Origin: Bacillota bacterium
GTDB taxonomy: Bacteria > Bacillota > Clostridia > Christensenellales > SZUA-584
DNA length: 64,000 nt
Reading direction: 5' to 3'
NCBI GenBank assembly: GCA_023460085.1
Contig: JAEWRI010000009.1
Coordinates: 21,526-85,525 of the forward strand
Shown here: positions 57,780 through 64,000 of the stretch, piece by piece
How positions within the stretch are numbered: the first letter of the stretch is position 1
How the letters are laid out: each line of letters opens with the position of its first letter
Translations under genes and position numbers: made by a program
Notes under the pieces: model-generated
Told to the model about the DNA's origin: nothing
The model's input: the letters and a program-made list of their open reading frames with translations, nothing else
Database searches by the model: none

Positions 57780-59204
57780 TTATTTCCTGATCTTGTAACT
57801 ATAGTGGGGCTGGCGGCGCTTAAAGCGTTTGCGATTACGTTTATTGACCGTCAGCAGCCGCACCACGAGGAACGCGATGAGGCCTGCCGGAATCAGCGCC
57901 CAGAGCCATATCCAGGGGCTGTCCTTTTTCGAGACGACCGTGGGCGGTTCGACAGGGGTCTGCATTGATACCGTAGGAGAACCGGTTGTGCCTGCGCTCG
58001 CCTCGCCAATGCTGCGCGCCGCGACGAGAACGCCGGAGTAAATCTCCTCTCCGGTGGATTCACTTTTATACGTGATGCTGCCCAGCGGATCGTTCTCCGT
58101 GATGGGTGCCTGCAACGGGTATTCCACATCCCACGCTGCCTCGGCTTTTACTGTGTCGGTTCCATCCAGAATTCCATCTACCGTAGTTTTACTGAGGGTC
58201 ACATAGGTGGTGCCCGCTTCAGGCATATTGAACTCCAGCACACCGGAATCGCCGGCCGGGGCATTCTCCACCTGCTCTTTTAACGCCGCCGTATTCTGCA
58301 GCAGCTGGGTAACGTCCACCGTTTCAAAATTATTGAATCCCCATTCGAAGAGGTCTTTGGTAAGTGTCCACCGAATCGGATCGTTTTCCGCGGTTTTAAA
58401 TATCAGACAGGCCAGGTTCATGCCGTCTTTGGACGCGGACGCGACCAGACAGTCGCCCGCCGCGGATGTGGAGCCGGTTTTAATTCCGGTGCAATTCTGA
58501 TAGTAATAGGACAGATCCGGCTGTAAGAGCTTGTTGGTATTCTCGGCAAGCCATGTGGAGCTGTGTTTGTTGTCCGCGGGCATAGTATAGGATTCCTGCC
58601 CGACGATCTCCATGAGCTTCGTATTTTTCATCGCGTACAAGGTCAGCAGCGCCATATCACGCGCGGTAGAGTAATGACCGTCGGCGTGCATTCCGTGCGG
58701 AGTCACGAAATTGCTGTGTGTCATGCCGATTTTTTCCGCTTCCGCGTTCATCAGGCTCGCAAACGCCTCGACAGATCCCGCCATATGCTGGGCAACGGCA
58801 ATCGCCGCATCGTTACCAGACTTCATCATCATTCCGTTGATGAGGTCCTCAAAGTTCACCTCTTCGTTGGCTATCAGCCCCAGCGTGGATCCCCTCACAT
58901 TCGCAGCAGCCGCAGACGATTCCACTTTGACGGTGTCGTCCATGTTGCCCTGCTCCAGCGCGATCAGCAGCGTGAGAATCTTTGTCGTGCTTGCCGGTTC
59001 TATCTGCTCATCCATGTTCTTCTGATACAGTATGGAGCCAGAGTCGGCATCCACCAGTACGATGGCATATGCGCCGCTCGTATCCCCGGTAAATTGCAGG
59101 CTTCCTGTATAAGTATTTATGGTAATCTCAGCGGCCTGCGCACCGCCGGCCAGTAAGGCCAGCGCCACGATGACCGTCAGCACCATGGCTGCAAATCGTT
59201 TCAA
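57780..59204 (-). CDS. dacF: D-alanyl-D-alanine carboxypeptidase (DacF/PBP5 type)
   Basis: 474 residues from a TTG at 59204; GGAGGA lies 9 bases upstream and the ATG at 59228 precedes it. A signal peptide ends near GGAQAAE. The penicillin-binding motifs are SxxK in ASTTKILT, SxN in KSGNDAAIA and KTG in GIKTGSTSAAG. A PBP5-like C-terminal beta domain follows, then a membrane helix (WIWLWALIPAGLIAFLVVRLL) and a basic tail. It trims D-Ala from peptidoglycan stem peptides. Sporulation-linked DacF is the closest idea, but a housekeeping role is possible. Confidence 0.9.
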   Translation of the reverse strand: MKRFAAMVLTVIVALALLAGGAQAAEITINTYTGSLQFTGDTSGAYAIVLVDADSGSILYQKNMDEQIEPASTTKILTLLIALEQGNMDDTVKVESSAAAANVRGSTLGLIANEEVNFEDLINGMMMKSGNDAAIAVAQHMAGSVEAFASLMNAEAEKIGMTHSNFVTPHGMHADGHYSTARDMALLTLYAMKNTKLMEIVGQESYTMPADNKHSSTWLAENTNKLLQPDLSYYYQNCTGIKTGSTSAAGDCLVASASKDGMNLACLIFKTAENDPIRWTLTKDLFEWGFNNFETVDVTQLLQNTAALKEQVENAPAGDSGVLEFNMPEAGTTYVTLSKTTVDGILDGTDTVKAEAAWDVEYPLQAPITENDPLGSITYKSESTGEEIYSGVLVAARSIGEASAGTTGSPTVSMQTPVEPPTVVSKKDSPWIWLWALIPAGLIAFLVVRLLTVNKRNRKRFKRRQPHYSYKIRK

Positions 59205-59249
59205 CTTATCGTGTCCTCCAATATGCAATCCCGCCCCAAAACCAAAGCC

Positions 59250-59278
59250 AGTATAGCAGTTTTATCAACCGATGTACA
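59250..59278 (-). promoter_or_regulatory. Probable dacF promoter
   Basis: On the minus strand TGTACA (59273-59278), a 17-base spacer and TATACT (59250-59255). Confidence 0.45.
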
Positions 59279-59413
59279 CAGCTTATGTCAACCTGTTATT
59301 GCCGAAGTGTGACGAAACCCGGCGGACGGACGTTTATTTTGACAGTATATCAGCAAAATCGGGTTTTGTGAACCCTATACAGTCATTTTTCGCCGTTTTT
59401 TCACCCGAGGTGT

Positions 59414-59441
59414 TTGCAAAGCTTTCTTCAGCATGTATAAT
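59414..59441 (+). promoter_or_regulatory. Promoter of the HAD-hprK-glucokinase operon
   Basis: TTGCAA (59414-59419), a 16-base spacer and TATAAT (59436-59441), 30 bases before the ATG at 59471. Confidence 0.6.
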
Positions 59442-59470
59442 GAGGTAAACAACATCCTTGGGAGGACATA

Positions 59471-60292
59471 ATGCAATACGACATGGTCGCCATTGATCTC
59501 GACGATACACTGCTGAACAGCGCGGGCGTCATACCGGAGCGTGCCCGGCTGGCGGTTCGGGCAGCAGTTGAGGCGGGCGTGCGTGTGGTGCTGTGCACAG
59601 GCCGTACCATCAAAGGCATGAGACGCTTCCACGAAGCGCTGGAGCTTGATACGCTGATGATTACATCGGGCGGCGCGGAGGTGTATGACCCATCGGGGCA
59701 CGCTATATTCGCGTATCCGGTTGAACAGAAGACGGTGCATGAGGTGCTTTCTCTGGCCCGAAGGCACGGCGTTCACGCACAGGTGTATATAGACGGAGAG
59801 CTCGCATATCAAAAGCGCAACGCTTACGCGGAGAAATACGAGCGTTCCTATGGTTTCCCGGGCATAGAAATCCCCGACCTTTATGAGCGGCAGGACATCG
59901 TAACGCCCAAGGTGCTGCTGATAGCTGAAGCGGATCGCATACTCGCGGCGCAGAGCGAGGCCGAGGTACAGTTCCCGCAGCTGGCTATTAAACGCTCTAA
60001 GCCGGAGTATCTTGAGTTCGTTCATCCCGATGTCAGCAAAGGCGAGGCAATGAAGTTCGTAGCGGCGTACTACGGCATCGATCTGCAGCGGGTTATCGCC
60101 GTGGGTGATAACCAAATCGATCTGTCCATGATTGAAGCGGCAGGGTTAGGCGTTGCCATGGCCAATGCGGATGCGGAAACCAAAGCAGCCGCGGACTATA
60201 TTTGCGCATCCAATAATGACGCAGGCGTTGCGGATGTGATCGAAAAAATGCTTCTGGAGGAGGACTTCCATGAAGACACGCATCAAAATTGA
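59471..60292 (+). CDS. HAD-superfamily Cof-type phosphatase
   Basis: 273 residues. Motif I is AIDLDDTLLNS (nucleophile and acid Asp), motif II VVLCTGRT, motif III includes KGEAMK and motif IV VGDNQIDLSMIEAAG. The long cap inserted after motif II is of the C2 (Cof) type, as in sugar-phosphate phosphatases such as YidA. First gene of an operon with hprK and glucokinase, so a role in sugar-phosphate turnover is plausible. Overlaps hprK by 23 bases. Confidence 0.9.
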   Translation: MQYDMVAIDLDDTLLNSAGVIPERARLAVRAAVEAGVRVVLCTGRTIKGMRRFHEALELDTLMITSGGAEVYDPSGHAIFAYPVEQKTVHEVLSLARRHGVHAQVYIDGELAYQKRNAYAEKYERSYGFPGIEIPDLYERQDIVTPKVLLIAEADRILAAQSEAEVQFPQLAIKRSKPEYLEFVHPDVSKGEAMKFVAAYYGIDLQRVIAVGDNQIDLSMIEAAGLGVAMANADAETKAAADYICASNNDAGVADVIEKMLLEEDFHEDTHQN

Positions 60293-61208
60293 AGCCATGG
60301 CCGAGGATCTCGGCCTTTCCGTGCTCTATCGCGGGGATGTGGAGGAAATCGACATCAACACCTCGGACCTCAACCGCCCGGGGCTTCAGATGGCGGGCTT
60401 CTTTGAATACTTCGCGGTCAACCGCATTCAGCTCTTTGGCATGGTCGAGATGACCTATCTTCAGAATCTGGATCCCGAACTGAAAAAGGACAGGCTTGAA
60501 CGATACTTCTCCAGCGGCGTGCCGTGCGTGCTCATCGGGCGAAACCTGACTCCCCCGCCCGAGATGATGGAAGCCGCGCAGAAATACAACACGCCGATAC
60601 TGATGTCCGGTCTTACGACCACGAAGCTTTCGCACAAAACCACAGTCTATCTGGACCGTGTGCTGGCTCCCAGCATCGCACGGCACGCCGGACTGATGGA
60701 CGTATACGGCGTCGGCATACTGTTGATGGGCGACTCGGGCGTAGGTAAAAGCGAAACGGCGCTGGAACTGGTCAAGCGGGGTCATCGGCTCGTCGCGGAC
60801 GACGTGGTTGAAATTATCAAGCTTTCCGACAACCAGTTGATCGGCCAGTCCCCCGAGGTAATCCGCCACATGATGGAGATTCGCGGCCTTGGCATCATCG
60901 ATGTGCGCACGCTGTACGGCATCGGCGCGGTGCTCGTCGAGAAATCCATCGAGCTCGCGGTAAATCTGGAGCTGGGCGACGTCTCCAACATCGACAGGCT
61001 GGGACTCAACGACGATTATATCACGCTGCTGGGCGTGAAAATCCCCACCATTACCATTCCGGTAAGGCCGGGCCGCAATTTAGCCATCATTATCGAGGTT
61101 GCCGCGATGAACTTCCGTCTCAAGAGCATGGGACAGGTTACGGCAGAACAACTGGACAGCCGTCTATTGAGCATCATTGCGCCCGATTCGGTCAGGGAGG
61201 AAAGATGA
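60270..61208 (+). CDS. hprK: HPr kinase/phosphorylase
   Basis: 312 residues. The N-terminal domain is followed by the catalytic domain with Walker A MGDSGVGKSETALEL (about 153-167), VADDVVEI, and the signature IRGLGIIDVRTLYGIGAV. It phosphorylates HPr on Ser46 in response to glycolytic intermediates, driving CcpA-dependent catabolite control. GGAGGAGGA precedes the ATG. HPr (ptsH) and CcpA are not in the window. The stop overlaps the glucokinase start as ATGA. Confidence 0.94.
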   Translation: MKTRIKIEAMAEDLGLSVLYRGDVEEIDINTSDLNRPGLQMAGFFEYFAVNRIQLFGMVEMTYLQNLDPELKKDRLERYFSSGVPCVLIGRNLTPPPEMMEAAQKYNTPILMSGLTTTKLSHKTTVYLDRVLAPSIARHAGLMDVYGVGILLMGDSGVGKSETALELVKRGHRLVADDVVEIIKLSDNQLIGQSPEVIRHMMEIRGLGIIDVRTLYGIGAVLVEKSIELAVNLELGDVSNIDRLGLNDDYITLLGVKIPTITIPVRPGRNLAIIIEVAAMNFRLKSMGQVTAEQLDSRLLSIIAPDSVREER

Positions 61209-62143
61209 TTTACGCAGGAATTGACGTAGGCGGTACATTTATCAAAGCCGGGCTGACGGATGAAAGCGGCGCCCTGCTCTGCAAGACGCGCATCCCCAGC
61301 GGGGTAGGACGCCCTTACGAACAAATCATCCGCGACATGTCGGACGCGATGAACTCACTCGCCGCGCAGCAAGGCATCCGAGCGGACGAGATTGCGGGCG
61401 TAGGCGTCGGAATCCCGGGCGTGGCGCAGGATGGGCTCGTCATCGTCCATAACTTGTATTGGTTCGATGTGCCGCTGGCCGCTGAGTTCAAGAAGCACAG
61501 CGGCGTACCCATGACCATCGACAACGACGCGACAGCCGCGGCGCTTTACGAACACCGATTCGGCGCGCTGGCAGACTGCAGCGTGGGCATACTTCTCACG
61601 CTGGGTACGGGCGTGGGCGGCGGCATCATCATCGGCGGCAAGCCCTTCTCAGGCGCGCATGGGCTGGGCGGAGAGTTGGGGCACATTATCATTGCGCCGC
61701 ACGGCGTGCAGTGCACCTGCGGCGGCAAGGGCTGTCTGGAGGCCTATACCTCGGCGGGAGCGCTGGTGCGCATGGGGCGCCGCTGCGTCATCGATCGTCC
61801 GGAAGGCATGCTGCATCACAGAACGGAAGGCGATTACCTGAAAGTAACGCCGCAGCTGATATTTGAAGTCGCAAGAGAGGGCGATTACCTCGCCAACGCC
61901 ATCATTGATGAGTACGTATATTACCTCTCCCTCGGCATTGCCACGCTGGAGAATTCGTTTGACCCGGATGTTATCGCAATCGGAGGCGGCATTTCCGGAG
62001 GCGGCGATCTCTTGCTGGACAAACTCAAAAAAGCTTCCGAAGGCCTTGGCATATTCGAGAACAAGCAGTACGCTGAGCTGAAAATCGCGCACGCCGGGAA
62101 CGATGCGGGCGTCATCGGCGCGGCGCTGCTCGCCATGGTATGA
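61205..62143 (+). CDS. glcK: ROK-family glucokinase
   Basis: 312 residues. The ATP-binding DVGGTFIKAGLTDE lies at the N-terminus. The catalytic Asp is in TIDNDATAAALYEHRFG, the sequence GLGGELGHIII is the sugar-contact region, and CTCGGKGCLEAYTS is the ROK zinc site. Phosphorylates glucose to glucose 6-phosphate. Translation is coupled to hprK by the ATGA overlap, joining sugar entry to the catabolite-control enzyme. Confidence 0.9.
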   Translation: MIYAGIDVGGTFIKAGLTDESGALLCKTRIPSGVGRPYEQIIRDMSDAMNSLAAQQGIRADEIAGVGVGIPGVAQDGLVIVHNLYWFDVPLAAEFKKHSGVPMTIDNDATAAALYEHRFGALADCSVGILLTLGTGVGGGIIIGGKPFSGAHGLGGELGHIIIAPHGVQCTCGGKGCLEAYTSAGALVRMGRRCVIDRPEGMLHHRTEGDYLKVTPQLIFEVAREGDYLANAIIDEYVYYLSLGIATLENSFDPDVIAIGGGISGGGDLLLDKLKKASEGLGIFENKQYAELKIAHAGNDAGVIGAALLAMV

Positions 62144-62184
62144 ATTAAAACTATCCGCCATACAAATAAGCAAAGGAGAAGGGT

Positions 62185-63285
62185 ATGCGGCCTAAACCTG
62201 TTGCTTATTTTTTATGCGCTGTTTCCCTGCTGCTCATCGCCGTCTGCCCGCTTATGCTGCAGTCGGATATTGAGGCGGCAGAGGCAGGGCCATATAAAGG
62301 CGTACTTACGCTGTGGCACATTACGGGCTGGCGCGCCGGAACGCCCTCCTTTGAAGCGTATCTGCGCGGGCGCATACGCAGCTTCGAGGCCGCGTATGCG
62401 TATGCTTTTATAGAACTGAAATCGCTCACAGTAACGGAAGCAGCGGAGGCACTGGCCGCAGGAGAAGCCCCCGACATCATCTCGTACCCCCGCGGGCTGG
62501 ATACCGGCATCGCGCTTGCAAATCTCCCCGGCGCGGATACCGCGCTGCCCTGCGAAAGCAACTCCTGGCCATACGCTTGCGGCGGCTACTGTGCGCTTAT
62601 CAATACCGATCTGCTTTCGGATCAGGGCGCGGAAATTCCCGACGCCGGCTGGGGTATCCGCCCCGAAGCGCTCATCGCGGCGGCGGCTTTCGGCACCGCC
62701 TTCGATGCCGAAACAGGCAGCTCAGCGCTTCCGGCGCTGGCGCTGCACGGCTATCCCGAATCTGATGAACCTAAGCTCTCCACCTGGAACGTACCGGAAC
62801 CAGAAGCGATGCTGTCTCTGTCTTCCGTGCAACTGGAAAATGGGCTGGACACCTTTCTCTCGGGAAAATGCGCGGTTCTCATCGCCTCACATCGGCAGCT
62901 GGCCGAAGCGCAAAAGGCGTACATGGACGGGGACGGTCCCTCGTTCCTTTCCTACGCGATTGGCGGTTACACCGATATGGTTCAGATGATAGGCGTTGCC
63001 GCCACGGAGGACGAAAAAAAGCTGGCAGCCTGCACCGCCTTCGCGCGCGTACTGCTTACGGGATCCTCCCAGCGCGCACTGGAATCGTATGGCCTGCTGC
63101 CTGCCGTGGCGGGTGTGGAAATATACGCGGAAGACGAATGCCGCCGCACCATGTACGAGCTGCTTTGCGAGGATCCCGCATTGCCCTACGGCGATGAAGC
63201 GCAGGCGCTGGACCTATTGGCCGCAAAAGCACTGGGCGGCGACGCTGCCGCGTTCAAGTCGCTGCGCGCGAAGCTGAACGCATAG
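62185..63285 (+). CDS. Extracellular solute-binding-like protein (family 1 type)
   Basis: 366 residues. A signal/anchor helix (about 6-25) has no lipobox Cys at the cleavage site. TLWHITGWRAGTPSFEAYLRGRIRSFEAAY and APDIISYPRG resemble the N-terminal lobe of sugar-binding proteins. Later QLENGLDTFLSGKCAVLIASHRQLAEAQ and the C-terminal half fit the second lobe. It is shorter than usual (about 400-450) and no permease or ATPase genes follow. It may therefore work with distant permeases or as a sensor. AAAGGAG precedes the ATG; it follows glcK by 41 bases. Confidence 0.68.
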   Translation: MRPKPVAYFLCAVSLLLIAVCPLMLQSDIEAAEAGPYKGVLTLWHITGWRAGTPSFEAYLRGRIRSFEAAYAYAFIELKSLTVTEAAEALAAGEAPDIISYPRGLDTGIALANLPGADTALPCESNSWPYACGGYCALINTDLLSDQGAEIPDAGWGIRPEALIAAAAFGTAFDAETGSSALPALALHGYPESDEPKLSTWNVPEPEAMLSLSSVQLENGLDTFLSGKCAVLIASHRQLAEAQKAYMDGDGPSFLSYAIGGYTDMVQMIGVAATEDEKKLAACTAFARVLLTGSSQRALESYGLLPAVAGVEIYAEDECRRTMYELLCEDPALPYGDEAQALDLLAAKALGGDAAAFKSLRAKLNA

Positions 63286-63305
63286 AAGCGCTTCAACCGC
63301 GCGGG

Positions 63306-63785
63306 TCAGGCCAGAAGCGCAGTTACACGGCGGATGAAATCCAGCACATAGTTTTCAATCTGCCGTATCAATTCCTCAGCGCGGTCAAAATCGGGAGCTT
63401 CTGTGATGATTGCGGCAATGATTGAATCCACTCCCGGTCCCGGACTGGGGAGCGTGAGCCCGCCCAATTCCTTGCCCGCAAGCTGCTTGATGATTTCACG
63501 CTGGCGCTTTCTGTTGTCTGCCGCGAGCCATGCCTCGAACCGGGCTTCCTGATGAAGATAGACGATCGCAATCTTCAGCCCAGCCGCTTTCAGGGCAGGA
63601 GGCGGCACCGCAAAATAACTCATATCCATATAACCGGGATACAGGGTGCCCAAAGCATACTCGGGATAGTGCCGCTCCAGGCTTGCCTTCAGCGCAGACA
63701 TAAACGAAAGTATGCCCCGATAGGCACGCTGGATGCCGCCCCTCTTTAACTGTGCCGAGTATTCGCGAATATCATCGCCCAGCAT
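63306..63785 (-). CDS. DUF7000-like protein
   Basis: 159 residues, GGAGGAG before the ATG. Contains GGIQRAYRGILSFMSALKASLERHYPEYALGTLYPGYMDMSYF and LKIAIVYLHQEARFEAWLAADNRK, which I recognise as the DUF7000 pattern of uncharacterised small proteins. No signal peptide or membrane helix. Likely transcribed alone from the promoter at 63815-63844. Confidence 0.65.
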   Translation of the reverse strand: MLGDDIREYSAQLKRGGIQRAYRGILSFMSALKASLERHYPEYALGTLYPGYMDMSYFAVPPPALKAAGLKIAIVYLHQEARFEAWLAADNRKRQREIIKQLAGKELGGLTLPSPGPGVDSIIAAIITEAPDFDRAEELIRQIENYVLDFIRRVTALLA

Positions 63786-63804
63786 ATTCTCCTCCGCCTG
63801 CTGT

Positions 63805-63844
63805 TAATTGGTCAATTATACCATATCCGCCTGTGTGGAATCAA
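63805..63844 (-). promoter_or_regulatory. Promoter and palindrome of the DUF7000 gene
   Basis: On the minus strand TTGATT (63839-63844), an 18-base spacer and an extended -10 TGgTATAAT (TATAAT at 63815-63820). TAATTG-GT-CAATTA (63805-63818) overlaps the -10 and start region as a possible operator. Confidence 0.6.
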
Positions 63845-64000
63845 TTCGGCTTCTTGCTGTGCTCCCCCAATGAATGTAGGACTACAATACATATTGGACA
63901 CTGAACCTTGAAAATAGAAGATGCAGGAACGGACTCGTGGGGTATTGTTGAGTTGCAAGACAAAACATTACCGAAAGGAGCCATTGCTGCACCATGAATA
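63845..64000. other. Right-edge non-coding stretch with a possible gene start
   Basis: 156 bases without a gene. AAAGGAGCC at about 63975-63983 sits 11 bases before an ATG at 63995, so a rightward gene may begin at the very end. Composition is more AT-rich than the coding sequence to the left. Nothing here identifies the element. Confidence 0.3.

Overview
The window looks like a chromosomal stretch from an anaerobic, spore-forming Firmicute of the class Clostridia. The evidence is a full-length SpoIIE and a SpoIID-type protein, a Rex-type operator pair in front of a trimeric NAD-linked [FeFe] hydrogenase, an HPr kinase, IscU/IscS, an FprA flavodiiron protein, a methanol:corrinoid methyltransferase pair, strong AGGAGG-type ribosome binding sites and GC-rich coding sequence. 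I cannot name the species. No rRNA, tRNA, CRISPR array, phage block or complete insertion sequence was found.

Layout. 1-3.6 kb: the tail of a MalY/PatB-type aminotransferase, then a leftward operon mtaB-mtaC-cobW-like GTPase (methanol methyl transfer). 3.6-7.3 kb: an RlmI-like rRNA methyltransferase facing a leftward iscS-iscU-metA operon (sulfur mobilisation and methionine) with its own promoter and palindrome. 7.4-10.5 kb: a membrane-anchored leucine-rich-repeat protein and enolase, the latter carrying an in-frame TAG. 10.8-16.3 kb: spoIIE and a SpoIID/SH3 protein. 16.4-20.1 kb: an amino-acid-type ABC importer and a DMT exporter. 20.3-21.1 kb: a MarR regulator with a tiny membrane protein. 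21.2-29.4 kb: malic enzyme, the E1-alpha, E1-beta, E2 and E3 subunits of a 2-oxoacid (pyruvate or acetoin) dehydrogenase, and a LarA-type lactate racemase, all leftward, divergent from a FadR/PdhR-like GntR regulator with TGGTAT sites between them.

29.4-36.4 kb: a DUF4956 / VTC / CotH-kinase cell-surface module, then two zinc-ribbon membrane proteins. 36.5-41.6 kb: a five-gene hydrogenase operon. 41.7-46 kb: a DUF2284 protein, FprA, ThiI and a second cysteine desulfurase. 46-52.7 kb: a zinc-ribbon protein, an NlpC/P60 cell-wall hydrolase and several small conserved proteins of unknown function. 52.8-57.2 kb: clpX, clpP, tig, a YbaK-type deacylase and ndk. 57.4-63.8 kb: a cupin, a DacF-type carboxypeptidase, a HAD phosphatase, hprK, a ROK glucokinase, a sugar-binding-like protein and a DUF7000 protein. 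The last 215 bases are non-coding, with a possible gene start at the very edge.

How it fits together. Malate or lactate can feed pyruvate, which the lipoamide dehydrogenase complex turns into acetyl-CoA and NADH. The Rex-controlled hydrogenase can then dispose of the reductant as H2. HprK and glucokinase mark carbon-catabolite control. Most operons end in recognisable intrinsic terminators. Several genes start with TTG where the Shine-Dalgarno position rules out the longer reading. All functional calls come from reading sequence and motifs by eye; no database search was run.
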